Source: Anaerolineae bacterium (GTDB taxonomy: Bacteria; Chloroflexota; Anaerolineae; 4572-78; J111). Taken from it: a stretch of 15,022 bases of DNA. Position 1 is the first letter of the stretch. Every line of letters begins with the position of its first letter. The DNA lies in assembly GCA_020433785.1 (NCBI GenBank), contig JAGRCC010000660.1, forward strand, positions 1 to 15,022. Reading direction: 5' to 3'. Below, in pieces: positions 1-8,279 of the stretch. The notes under the pieces were generated by a model, which was not told where the DNA came from, searched no databases, and saw only the letters and a program-made list of their open reading frames with translations. The position numbers and the translations under genes were made by a program.

Positions 1-3000
1 TTCTGCAGCAAAATTATCGAGGCGGGCTGGTTGGCCGCGATAGTGACCGTGCCACTCTTCTTTAATATCTATTCTGCTCGCACCTTTGAACCTGATAAGA
101 TTACGCTGCTGCGAGCTATTGTCAGCCTCATGATTTTAGCCTGGCTGGTGTTGGTGGTTGAACAAGGCTTTGGCTCCACAGAGGATAAGCCGGCCACCTT
201 TTTCGATCGACTGCGGGCCTGGCTGAGAAGGCCGTTAGTCTTGCCTACTTCGCTGTTGGTTATTATTTATATCATCAGCACAGCTTTATCGATCTCGCCT
301 CAGGTGAGTTTGTGGGGATCGTATCAACGATTGCAAGGCAGTTACTCCGCCTTATCGTACATCGTCGTATTCGCGCTGATGGCCGGGCAACTGCGCACTC
401 AGGAGCAGGTCGATCGGCTGGTTAATTTAGTGATTATTACCAGCATCCCGATTGGCCTCTACGGCATTATTCAACGCTATGGTCTCGATCCACTGCCTTG
501 GGCCGGCGATGTGACTCAGCGGGTAGCGGCCAATATGGGTAACGCCATTTTTGTGGCTTCTTATTTAATCATGACCGTGCCGCTGACGATCACGCGCCTG
601 ATCCGGTCAATGGCCGAGATTATTAAGGATGAAACCGCTTCATGGGGGCATACGGTCTTGGCTGCGATCTATATTTTTGCGCTGGCCATCCAGGTGATTA
701 CGGTGCTGTTTAGTCAAAGCCGCGGCCCAATGCTGGGGATAATGGGGACTGCGTTCATAATGGGTTTACTGCTGCTGCTAATCCCTCGCCGGCAGGCGGT
801 CGAGCCGGGCCGGTTAGCCATTAAAGAGATAGGCTCGGCCATTGGGTTTATTATTCCCCTCGGAGTAACGGGTGGGGTAACGGCTGGCCTGGGCTATGCC
901 ATCGGCCTGGGCTTAGAACGGCAGTTAACGTCTTTGAACTACCAAATCGATGGTGTTGCTTTTGTCGGCGCGGCCTTAGGCGGGCTACTAGGCTTCTTTG
1001 GCTTGTATACCTACATGTTGTCTACTCACAGAGGGTGGCGCTGGCTGTGGTTGAACTGGTTGGCCGTAGGCGTATTAGGGATTGGCTTTGTGCTGGCTTT
1101 GAATATTCGCGGGACTACGCTCGATCCGTTTCTCGATCCTATTCGGGAACTGCCCTACTTTAGTCGATTGGCTCAAGTCACCGAAACCTCAGCCACAGGA
1201 CGGGTGCGCGTCTTGATTTGGGATGCGGCTCTGGAGCTAGTCAAACCTCACCAACCCCTTGGTATCGATGGCGATCCATTTGCCAAAAAGGATTCGTTTA
1301 ACACGATCAGGCCGTTAATCGGCTACGGCCCGGAGTCGATGTTTAACGCCTTTGCCTTCGTCTATCCGCCCGATCTGGCTCATGTGGAACTACGGGGGAG
1401 TTCGGCTGACCGCTCGCATAATGAAACGATGGATAGCCTGGTTATTACCGGGCTTTTCGGTTTTTTGGCCTTCTATTTTGTGATGATTAGTCTTTTTTAT
1501 TACGCGGTTCGCTGGTTAGGCTGGGTTCCCGATAAAGCCGCTCGCTACAGGCTCATCGCTTTTCTGATCTGCGGTGGTATCATCGGAGCGATTATCCCCT
1601 ACCTGGCTCAAGGTGAATTTACCTTTATGCCGCTCGGCTTGCCTTTTGGCGTTATGAGCGGTTTGGTCCTTTACTTAGTTTGGCAAGGATTTATCGGCCC
1701 GAAAATTTCTCCTGAAGTTAGCCAACTGCCGACTTACACCTTGCTGGTCATCGGTTTGCTCGGCGCGATCATCGGCCACTTCATCGAAGTCCACTTTGTG
1801 TTTTCAATTGCCGCCACCTACATCTACTTTTGGGCCTACGCCGGACTGTTGCTGGCCATCGTGCGTATCGATACAACCCAGCCTGCTACGGATACAAGTT
1901 CAATTCCGGCCGAAGAGATCGAGCCGGTCGAGGTGGTTTCAGAGCCCGTGAGCAAAACCCGGCGCTCTAGAAAGGGACGCAGTCGGCGTAAAAAGGCTGA
2001 AGAGGTTGTCGTTAGCCCTTCTGGCGTTGTCCTATTCGCTCGGCGCGAGAGTTGGGAAATGTGGGCCGGCAGTCAGGGCTTGGCTATGGCCATCATCTTG
2101 ATTATTCTGGCCTTCGACTTTATCACTCCCCAATTTGAATTTACCTTCAGTAATGAGAAAAGCGCCAGCCTATTGTGGATGGTCATTATTACCTGGCTGG
2201 TTGGTTTTGCCATTGTGATGGGCGGGCTGGCCGTTAAGCAAGAGGAGTGGCGATCGCCCTTACACTGGGGTCGGGCCGTGGCGCTATATGCCGTTACTTC
2301 TTTAACCTATTTTTTGTTTTATACAATGGTCCATCGCTGGCAGTTTGGGCAGAGGGTGGCGGTTAATTCCATTGATGATGTGATCAACGCCTCCAGCATT
2401 TTGACCAACGGCCTGGTCATCTTTTACATTTTTCTGTTTTTGCTGATGGCGATTATTGCCATTACGCTCATTTGGGGGCAAACTCGAAGCCTACCTTCCT
2501 GGCGAAGTGAAAATTGGTGGCTCTATCCGCCGCTGGTCTTGGCTATTTTGACCGTGATTTGGTTTAAAAATATCGATGTCGTGCGGGCCGATATTTATCT
2601 AAAGGAAGGCGAGCGCTACCGCAACAATCGCCAATGGAATGAGGCCATTGCGCTGCACGAAAAAGCCGTATCTTTAGATAGCGACGAAGATTTCTACTAT
2701 CTCATGCTGGCTCTTGATTATCAGCTAATGGCTCAGGATAACCGGTTGGATGCCAGTCAACGCCAGACAGCCTGGCAGCGTGGGGAAGATATCGCGCTCA
2801 AAGCGCGCGAGATCAACCCCTATAACCCGGATAACACCGGCAATATGGGGCGCTACTATTTCACCCTTGGTCAAATTTTTGATCCGAAACGCTTCCAGGA
2901 TGCCCTTGATTATTTTGGCAAAGCCACAGTGCTGGCCCCGTCAAATGTCATTTATCACAACCTCTGGGCCCAGACTCATTACATCCTGCAAAATTATGAT

Positions 3001-3750
3001 GCCGCCATTGATCGCCTGCAAACCTCGGTTTCCATCGATCCCGAATACACCCCGACCTGGTTACTGTTAGGCGACACCTACGCGGCGATGGGCGATGTCG
3101 ATCAGGCTCTCAATGCCCATCGCGAGGCGTTCAAATACAACTCGCGCGGCAGCGGCGACGGCTTCGCCAGTTTTGCCGACCAGTTTTTCGACCAGCGCCT
3201 CAACTTTTACATCTCGGCCGGCCGGGGCAGTGACATCATTGCCGCGCTTCAGGAAGTGGCGCTAACCCGCTTGGACGATCCTAAAGTTTACTGGGCCATC
3301 GGCCACGCTTACAACCGCAATGACAACCCCGAAAAGGCCACCGAATATTTTGAACGGGCGCTGGCTCTGGGCGACAACTCTGATACAACGCTCAGGGAGG
3401 CGGCCAACCTTTATCTGGGGCAGGAGGCGTTCGATAAGGCGGTGCCTCTTTACGAACAACTGATCACCCTTAACCAGGCCGATGTTGAGGCTCACAGTGC
3501 CCTGGCCTTTATCTATGCCCAGCAGGGGAACTTGGATCAAGCCATTCAACATAACCAGTTAGTACTCCAACAGAAGCCGGATGATTACGATAGTCTTAAA
3601 AACATGGCCATTCTTTATCAACAAAAGGGCGATTTGCAGCAAGCTTTTGATGCCGCCCAGCGGGCCCAGGCCGTTGCTCCGGAGGCGGAGCAGTCGAGCT
3701 GGGAACAATTCATCGCCGATCTTGAAAGCCAAATTGCGGCAAGTAGCTAA
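1..3750 (+). CDS. O-antigen ligase/polymerase-like (Wzy_C) membrane protein with C-terminal TPR domain, 5' partial
   Basis: The frame is open from base 1, so the gene begins upstream. The TTG at 31 is only the first start-like codon in the window, and the residues before it read as continuous protein. Numbering from 31, residues 1-620 form about a dozen hydrophobic segments. They include the SQSRGP loop (about 230) and an RSHNETMD motif (461-468), both typical of Wzy_C O-antigen ligases and polymerases. A very basic linker (about 641-657) precedes a second block of roughly five TM segments (about 680-845). Residues about 850-1230 are tandem TPR-like helices, probably eight or nine units. The family polymerises glycan repeats or transfers lipid-linked glycans outside the membrane. 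A Chloroflexota host probably lacks LPS, so an exopolysaccharide polymerase or a protein glycan transferase is as likely as a true ligase. A nucleotide-sugar dehydrogenase follows after 21 bp, which supports a glycan role. The family assignment is firm; the substrate is unknown. Confidence 0.88.
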   Translation, partial: FCSKIIEAGWLAAIVTVPLFFNIYSARTFEPDKITLLRAIVSLMILAWLVLVVEQGFGSTEDKPATFFDRLRAWLRRPLVLPTSLLVIIYIISTALSISPQVSLWGSYQRLQGSYSALSYIVVFALMAGQLRTQEQVDRLVNLVIITSIPIGLYGIIQRYGLDPLPWAGDVTQRVAANMGNAIFVASYLIMTVPLTITRLIRSMAEIIKDETASWGHTVLAAIYIFALAIQVITVLFSQSRGPMLGIMGTAFIMGLLLLLIPRRQAVEPGRLAIKEIGSAIGFIIPLGVTGGVTAGLGYAIGLGLERQLTSLNYQIDGVAFVGAALGGLLGFFGLYTYMLSTHRGWRWLWLNWLAVGVLGIGFVLALNIRGTTLDPFLDPIRELPYFSRLAQVTETSATGRVRVLIWDAALELVKPHQPLGIDGDPFAKKDSFNTIRPLIGYGPESMFNAFAFVYPPDLAHVELRGSSADRSHNETMDSLVITGLFGFLAFYFVMISLFYYAVRWLGWVPDKAARYRLIAFLICGGIIGAIIPYLAQGEFTFMPLGLPFGVMSGLVLYLVWQGFIGPKISPEVSQLPTYTLLVIGLLGAIIGHFIEVHFVFSIAATYIYFWAYAGLLLAIVRIDTTQPATDTSSIPAEEIEPVEVVSEPVSKTRRSRKGRSRRKKAEEVVVSPSGVVLFARRESWEMWAGSQGLAMAIILIILAFDFITPQFEFTFSNEKSASLLWMVIITWLVGFAIVMGGLAVKQEEWRSPLHWGRAVALYAVTSLTYFLFYTMVHRWQFGQRVAVNSIDDVINASSILTNGLVIFYIFLFLLMAIIAITLIWGQTRSLPSWRSENWWLYPPLVLAILTVIWFKNIDVVRADIYLKEGERYRNNRQWNEAIALHEKAVSLDSDEDFYYLMLALDYQLMAQDNRLDASQRQTAWQRGEDIALKAREINPYNPDNTGNMGRYYFTLGQIFDPKRFQDALDYFGKATVLAPSNVIYHNLWAQTHYILQNYDAAIDRLQTSVSIDPEYTPTWLLLGDTYAAMGDVDQALNAHREAFKYNSRGSGDGFASFADQFFDQRLNFYISAGRGSDIIAALQEVALTRLDDPKVYWAIGHAYNRNDNPEKATEYFERALALGDNSDTTLREAANLYLGQEAFDKAVPLYEQLITLNQADVEAHSALAFIYAQQGNLDQAIQHNQLVLQQKPDDYDSLKNMAILYQQKGDLQQAFDAAQRAQAVAPEAEQSSWEQFIADLESQIAASS

Positions 3751-3771
3751 CTCGAAGGAAGCCGAACCACC

Positions 3772-5121
3772 ATGCACGAACAGATTCTCGCCAAAATTCA
3801 AGAAAAAACCGCCACGGTCGGGGTTATCGGCCTGGGGTACGTGGGCTTGCCCCTGGCTGTGGGCATGGCCAAATGCGGTTATACGGTTCTCGGCATCGAC
3901 GCCAGTCCCGACAAAGTTGATACGTTGAACCGGGGCATCAGTTACATCCCGGATGTGCCGACCGAAACGTTAAATGCGTTGGTGACCCGAACCCTACTCC
4001 GCGCGACCACTCATTACGACGCGCTCAAAGAAGTCGATGTTATTTTTATCTGCGTGCCAACCCCCTTTGATTCGATGAAATCGCCCGACTTAAAGTATGT
4101 GCGGCAGGCGGCGGAGGGCATCACGCCCTACCTTTCTACCGGACAACTGGTCGTACTGCAAAGCACTACCTATCCCGGCACCACCGAAGAGGTGGTCAAA
4201 CCGATTCTTGAGCAGTCGGGCTTACAGGCCGGTTACGATTTCTTTTTAGCTTTTTCGCCGGAGCGGATCGATCCTGGCCGCAGCGACTATACCGTTGAAA
4301 ATACGCCTAAAGTGGTCGGCGGGATTACGCCTGAGTCGGCGCAGCTGGCCGGCGCTTTGCTGGGCCACCTGACCCCGGAGATTTACCTGGTTTCGTCGCC
4401 GCGCGCGGCGGAGATGACCAAGTTGCTGGAAAACATCTTCCGCAGTGTTAACATTGCCCTGGTCAACGAGTTAGCCGTTCTCTCCGAGCGCATGGGTATC
4501 GACTTTTGGGAGGTGATCGAAGCGGCCAAAACCAAGCCGTTCGGCTTCATGCCGTTCTATCCGAGCGCCGGCGTTGGCGGCCACTGCATCCCGGTCGATC
4601 CGTACTACCTCTCCTGGAAGGCCCGCGAGTACGACTTTTACACCCGCTTCATCGAACTGGCCGCTGAGGTCAACGGCGATATGCCCTACCATACGGTCGA
4701 TCTGGTCCGACAGGCCTTGAACCGGCACGGCAAAAACCTGCGCAACGCCAAAGTTTTGGTTTTAGGGGTAGCCTTCAAACCCAACATTGATGATGCCCGC
4801 AACTCGCCGGCTGAAAGAGTGATCGAACTCTTGCTCAAGGATCAAGCCGACGTTAGCTATCACGATCCCTTTGTGCCCCATTTTCGGGTGGGCGGCGATG
4901 TTATCTGCCGCGAATTCGTCACCTTTGACAGCGTCCCCCTCACGGCCGATTATTTGGCCGGTCTGGACGGAGTCGTCATTGTCACCCGACATCATACCAT
5001 CGACTATGATTGGGTGGTCAACCACAGTCCCATCGTGGTCGATACGGTTAACGCGACTCGTCATCTTTCGATCGCCGCGCCGCACAAGATCGTCCGTCTG
5101 GGCAGCCCCAATTTCCAATGA
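3772..5121 (+). CDS. Nucleotide sugar dehydrogenase (UDP-N-acetylhexosamine 6-dehydrogenase type, WbpA/WecC-like)
   Basis: This 449-residue enzyme has a typical family length. It would oxidise C6 of a UDP-sugar to the uronic acid in two NAD-dependent steps in the cytoplasm. The N-terminal Rossmann motif GLGYVG (20-25) binds NAD. FSPERIDPG contains Glu164. The central helix carries Lys217 and Asn227. Cys272 in GVGGHCIPVDPYY is the catalytic thiol. The C-terminal UDP-binding domain contains VLGVAFKPNIDDAR, a family hallmark. The wording around the active site (PSAGVGGHCIPVDPYYLSW) fits UDP-GlcNAc/ManNAc-type enzymes better than UDP-glucose dehydrogenases, but exact sugar specificity cannot be read from sequence. 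The ATG has a purine-rich AAGGAA about 11 nt upstream. It lies 21 bp after the polymerase stop, so the two are probably one operon making a uronic-acid-containing glycan. All key residues are present. Confidence 0.95.
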   Translation: MHEQILAKIQEKTATVGVIGLGYVGLPLAVGMAKCGYTVLGIDASPDKVDTLNRGISYIPDVPTETLNALVTRTLLRATTHYDALKEVDVIFICVPTPFDSMKSPDLKYVRQAAEGITPYLSTGQLVVLQSTTYPGTTEEVVKPILEQSGLQAGYDFFLAFSPERIDPGRSDYTVENTPKVVGGITPESAQLAGALLGHLTPEIYLVSSPRAAEMTKLLENIFRSVNIALVNELAVLSERMGIDFWEVIEAAKTKPFGFMPFYPSAGVGGHCIPVDPYYLSWKAREYDFYTRFIELAAEVNGDMPYHTVDLVRQALNRHGKNLRNAKVLVLGVAFKPNIDDARNSPAERVIELLLKDQADVSYHDPFVPHFRVGGDVICREFVTFDSVPLTADYLAGLDGVVIVTRHHTIDYDWVVNHSPIVVDTVNATRHLSIAAPHKIVRLGSPNFQ

Positions 5122-5324
5122 CCACTTTGCCGTCACGGATCGGGTTGTGTGCAACTTGTCAGTACACCAAAGTCATCAAAAGTGCCAGAGGCAGCACCTT
5201 TATTCTCTGCGGGCTAGCCAAAACTGACCCTCGCTTCAGCAAATACCCGCCCCTACCCGTTATTCACTGTCCCGGTTACCGGCCGCAGGCTCAAACCGGC
5301 GAGGAAGATAACGCTTCGGCTTAA
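5118..5324 (+). CDS. Small four-cysteine conserved hypothetical protein
   Basis: This is a 68-residue soluble protein whose ATG overlaps the dehydrogenase stop (ATGA), implying translational coupling; no separate Shine-Dalgarno site is obvious. Cysteines lie at 11, 14, 31 and 51: a CATC knuckle, then SARGSTFILC, then KYPPLPVIHCPGY. This pattern resembles a widespread uncharacterised small-protein family with CxxC, an Arg/Ser-rich strand, a second Cys before the P-x-F-x-KYPPLPV segment, and a final C-x-G-Y/F. Four spaced cysteines suggest a zinc-ribbon-like metal site, which is inference. It has no signal peptide or TM segment. The last ~14 residues are polar and probably disordered. Its function is not known to me. 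Its link to glycan synthesis rests on gene order alone. The reading frame and overlap make it a real gene rather than a chance ORF. Confidence 0.8.
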   Translation: MTTLPSRIGLCATCQYTKVIKSARGSTFILCGLAKTDPRFSKYPPLPVIHCPGYRPQAQTGEEDNASA

Positions 5325-5350
5325 CGGCTGATTTACAAAATAGTTTCTCA

Positions 5351-5379
5351 TTTTATATTTAATGTCCGTTGTGTATAAT
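5351..5379 (+). promoter_or_regulatory. Putative promoter with perfect -10 box for the metallopeptidase gene
   Basis: A perfect TATAAT lies at 5374-5379. The upstream stretch (5340-5362) is strongly AT-rich compared with flanking coding DNA. With 17-bp spacing the -35 position (5351-5356) reads TTTTAT, a poor match to TTGACA. A TG pair sits near, but not at, the extended -10 position. Predicted transcription would begin near 5386, which separates this unit from the glycan operon ending at 5324. It also places the first in-frame ATG (5362) upstream of the transcript. Confidence 0.5.
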
Positions 5380-5424
5380 ACTCCTCACGAACACCTTATC
5401 AATTCAGGCTATGGGATCATTATC

Positions 5425-6891
5425 TTGCGCAAAAGATTAATACTCTTGTTTATGACAACGTTTGTTGTTTCGCTGCTGCTGGTTAACCCCCTCTACGCCC
5501 AAGAACCGATTGACGACCCCTTCACCATCGATTGGGAAGAACTGAAGACCGACGACTTCATCATCGTCTATGCCAATAGTGTAGCCGGTGTGCCGGAATG
5601 TATCTGCGGCATCGATGAGGCTCAATTCTATGCCGGTTTTATCGATGACACCTACGAGGAATTAGTGGCTATTTTTGAAACCGACTTAGATACGCCGATC
5701 AATCTACGCCTCTTTCCCACCGAGCAAAGCTACTACGAGGTCAACCCAATTGCCCAACAAATTCCCGGCGTGGTGGCTCACGCCCTCAATAACCGCGCCG
5801 AAATCGCCATCGCCCTAACCCGTACTCAGGCCCTATCTGAAGAAGATATCATCAACAATATGCGCCACGAACTGACCCACTTCTTTGCCTCGCTGCTGTC
5901 CGACGGTAACCTGACCGCCGGTTTCCAGGAAGGGATCGCCCAATACGTTGAAAAACCCACCGACCGGACCAGTTATGATCCGGCCGTGCTGCAACTAGCC
6001 TTTGATCAGAATCGCCTGCTCTCTTGGAGCCAGCTCGACAGTTCCGCCGAGGTGTTTCGCGATCCGCAGGTGGCCTATCCGCAAGCCCTATCGATTGCCA
6101 GCTTTTTGATTGATCGCTACGGGTTTGCCAAATTTGTGGATTTCATCAAAGCCAATGCCGCCGAACCCGGCTATCGCAGCGCCTTGGAAGCCACCTATGG
6201 TCAGTCGGCCGATGAGTTGGAAGCCGAGTGGCTCGCCTACCTGCCCGACTATTTCGCCGGTCGCTGGCAAATCAACGCCCTCTACGCCTACGATTTGACT
6301 CGCGTGACCCAACTGGTCAATAACGGCGCTTACAGCGACGCCCAAACCGAACTGGCCGACATTACCGAACTCCTGCGCACAACCGATCAGGTCGATAAGC
6401 TGGCTGAAGCCGAACACCTGTTGGCTCAAGCTCAACAAGGGGCCGCCGCCGGTGTACTGGCCGACGAAACCCGCCAAGCTCTGTTGGCCAACGACTATGT
6501 CCGGACTGTCGAGAAAGGCAGCGCCGCTATCAGTAGCTACCAAGGGCTTAATTACCATGCCCGCATCGAGGAAATTCAAGCCTATATCAAGTTGGCCAAG
6601 ACCGGCCAGGAGGCTCTAGTTCAACTCGACCAGGGCGAGCAGCTTCTTAGTCGATTCCGCTTTTTTGAAGCCGACCGCCAAATTTACGAGGCGACGGCCA
6701 TCTTGCAAAAATTGGGTAATATTTCGCAGGCCGAACATGGTCAGACGCTGTTGGCTGCTTCATCGCAGCGACAGGGTTGGTTGGCCTACGGCTTGTTGGG
6801 CATTGGCGGGATATTGGTTATCTTTAATGTCATTCGCCGGCTAATTTTTCGGTACAAAACTAACCCCTTGGAAATGGAGTATACGGCGTGA
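5425..6891 (+). CDS. Exported, membrane-anchored gluzincin metallopeptidase (Peptidase_MA-like)
   Basis: I choose the TTG at 5425 (488 residues). It gives a clean signal peptide: MRKR, a hydrophobic stretch, then a cleavage-like site after LYA. A GGGA sits 8 nt upstream. The in-frame ATG at 5362 lies before the likely -10 box and adds 21 residues that spoil the signal; an ATG at 5452 would drop the positive n-region. HELTH (148-152) plus Glu169 in GFQEGIAQYVE form the HExxH...E zinc site of the Peptidase_MA gluzincin group, so it is probably an active zinc protease. A CxC pair lies at 59/61 on the exported side. Residues about 300-450 are helical and repeat-like. A C-terminal TM (about 453-472) ends in a short basic cytoplasmic tail. 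The gene overlaps the next by GTGA, suggesting coupled synthesis. Catalytic class is well supported; the substrate is unknown. Confidence 0.85.
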   Translation: MRKRLILLFMTTFVVSLLLVNPLYAQEPIDDPFTIDWEELKTDDFIIVYANSVAGVPECICGIDEAQFYAGFIDDTYEELVAIFETDLDTPINLRLFPTEQSYYEVNPIAQQIPGVVAHALNNRAEIAIALTRTQALSEEDIINNMRHELTHFFASLLSDGNLTAGFQEGIAQYVEKPTDRTSYDPAVLQLAFDQNRLLSWSQLDSSAEVFRDPQVAYPQALSIASFLIDRYGFAKFVDFIKANAAEPGYRSALEATYGQSADELEAEWLAYLPDYFAGRWQINALYAYDLTRVTQLVNNGAYSDAQTELADITELLRTTDQVDKLAEAEHLLAQAQQGAAAGVLADETRQALLANDYVRTVEKGSAAISSYQGLNYHARIEEIQAYIKLAKTGQEALVQLDQGEQLLSRFRFFEADRQIYEATAILQKLGNISQAEHGQTLLAASSQRQGWLAYGLLGIGGILVIFNVIRRLIFRYKTNPLEMEYTA

Positions 6892-8252
6892 CCACTGCTT
6901 CGACCCAAGTGCCGCTGGTTCGCGCCCTCGACCGGCTGCGCCACACCTTCTGGCAGCGCCGGGTTTTGCATTGGATAGTGCGGGCTATGTGGCTGGCCTT
7001 GCTCGTCCCCACGATCATTATGGTGGGCTATTTATGGTGGGGCTGGCAGATTCCGTGGCAGGTTTGGTTGCCGTTGATGCTGTTGGTTGGCCTTATGTCG
7101 ATGGGCTGGTCGCTGCGCCCCATCAACTTGCAGCGAATGACGCACCGCTTAGATCGGTTGATGGGCCTGCGCTCGCAGTTGGTCACGGCCCTGGAAGTTA
7201 GCTCGCATACCAACGCCCCGGCCTACGCCGAAAATCCCGTCTCCGAACAACTGATTCACGATGCCGTCAGCGCCACGGTAAATCTCAGACGTAAGGTTAA
7301 ATTTCTGGGGCGAGGCTTTTGGTTGGAATTCAACATGCTGATCGGCGTCGCTTTTGTCTTGGGAGCGCTGCTCGTGCTCGATCTACTGTCCCCCCGATTA
7401 CCCACCGAACCGCTTTTTGAGCTGCCGCCCCTCGGTCTCGAACCTGACGCCGAGGAGGTCATTCCACCCGATCCCGTCCTGAATCCGCCGCTGCCCGATC
7501 AGCTTCAAAGCTTGAGCCAGCAGCAAATCCAGGCGGCTTTGCAAGCCCTGGCCGATGCCTTACGAGATCAGGCCGCGTCACGTGCCATCTCGGAAGCGAT
7601 TGACCGGGGCGATTTGGGCGGCGCGGCTGAAGAGATGCGCCGGCTGGCCGATCGATTAGGCGAGCTCTCCGGCCAGGCGCAACAAGAGTTAGGCCAGTCC
7701 TTACAAGAGGCCGCAGAAAATATCGGCGGTGAAGCGCCGCCCTTTACCGATCCGCTCCAGAGTGGCAATGAGGCCCTCCAAACCGGTAACTTGCCCGGAG
7801 CGACGCAAGCTCTGGAAGATTTAGCCGAACTGCTCGATACCATCGAAGAGTCCGATTCACCCGACGAGTCGCAATCTGAGTCGCAGAGTCAATCGGACCA
7901 GCCGGCCGACAGTGGTTCGGAGCCGGGTGAGAGCGGCCAGGGCGACCAGCAAGGCGGCGGCGATGGTGCCGGTGAAGGCAATGAAGGCGGCGAAGGTGAT
8001 CAGCCGCTGGGCGAAGAAGAAGAACGGCTGCCCATCGATGGCGATCCCCTGGAGTTGGAAAGCGACCTTGACCTGGAGGATCGCGTGCTCCAACCGTCGG
8101 AATTGGATGCTCAAACCGACGACGACCGGCGAACCTCCGACTCGCCGTTCGCTCGCCAGCCGCTTAACGCCTCCAGCGACGATCTTGGCCCCGATCCGCT
8201 CAGCTATCCGTGGGATAAGCGCGATATCATCCGCCAATACTTCACGCCCTAG
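6888..8252 (+). CDS. DUF4175-like membrane protein with helical region and acidic low-complexity tail
   Basis: The GTG start lies inside the peptidase stop (GTGA), with GGAG 8 nt upstream. The 454-residue protein has a TM pair near 32-50 and 57-75 and a third TM at about 149-167. Between them is a basic amphipathic segment (RMTHRLDRLMGLRSQLVTALE, 83-103) resembling the conserved region of DUF4175-type proteins. After a proline-rich stretch, residues 205-320 are Gln/Ala/Leu-rich and strongly helical, probably coiled coil. Residues 320-412 are Asp/Glu/Ser/Gly-rich low complexity, probably disordered. The last 15 residues regain order-promoting content (SYPWDKRDIIRQYFTP) and may be a docking peptide. 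There are no cysteines. The topology puts the helical and acidic parts outside if TM3 exits outward, but orientation is uncertain. I infer a structural partner of the coupled peptidase and possibly of the downstream VWA proteins. The DUF4175 assignment is moderate. Confidence 0.72.
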   Translation: MTTASTQVPLVRALDRLRHTFWQRRVLHWIVRAMWLALLVPTIIMVGYLWWGWQIPWQVWLPLMLLVGLMSMGWSLRPINLQRMTHRLDRLMGLRSQLVTALEVSSHTNAPAYAENPVSEQLIHDAVSATVNLRRKVKFLGRGFWLEFNMLIGVAFVLGALLVLDLLSPRLPTEPLFELPPLGLEPDAEEVIPPDPVLNPPLPDQLQSLSQQQIQAALQALADALRDQAASRAISEAIDRGDLGGAAEEMRRLADRLGELSGQAQQELGQSLQEAAENIGGEAPPFTDPLQSGNEALQTGNLPGATQALEDLAELLDTIEESDSPDESQSESQSQSDQPADSGSEPGESGQGDQQGGGDGAGEGNEGGEGDQPLGEEEERLPIDGDPLELESDLDLEDRVLQPSELDAQTDDDRRTSDSPFARQPLNASSDDLGPDPLSYPWDKRDIIRQYFTP

Positions 8253-8279
8253 TCCGTCACGGGGTAGAGATCGATTTAA

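Noticed and set aside
2247..2258. GGCGATCGCC palindrome (HIP1-like) in the polymerase gene
   Set aside because: Single copy inside coding sequence; GATCG-rich codons are common throughout the window, so it carries no clear meaning.
3751..3771. Possible terminator between the polymerase and dehydrogenase genes
   Set aside because: The 21-bp gap has only a Shine-Dalgarno-like AAGGAA and no stem-loop; it is an intra-operon spacer.
6088..6579. 163-residue open frame on the minus strand inside the metallopeptidase gene
   Set aside because: It lies wholly within a gene with a clear zinc-protease motif. Its translation shows no recognisable domain, and it is a shadow of GC-rich coding DNA.
7857..8237. 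126-residue minus-strand frame opposite the acidic tail of the DUF4175-like gene
   Set aside because: It is the complement of low-complexity coding sequence. Its Leu/Arg-rich repeats mirror Ser/Glu codons, and there is no independent start signal.
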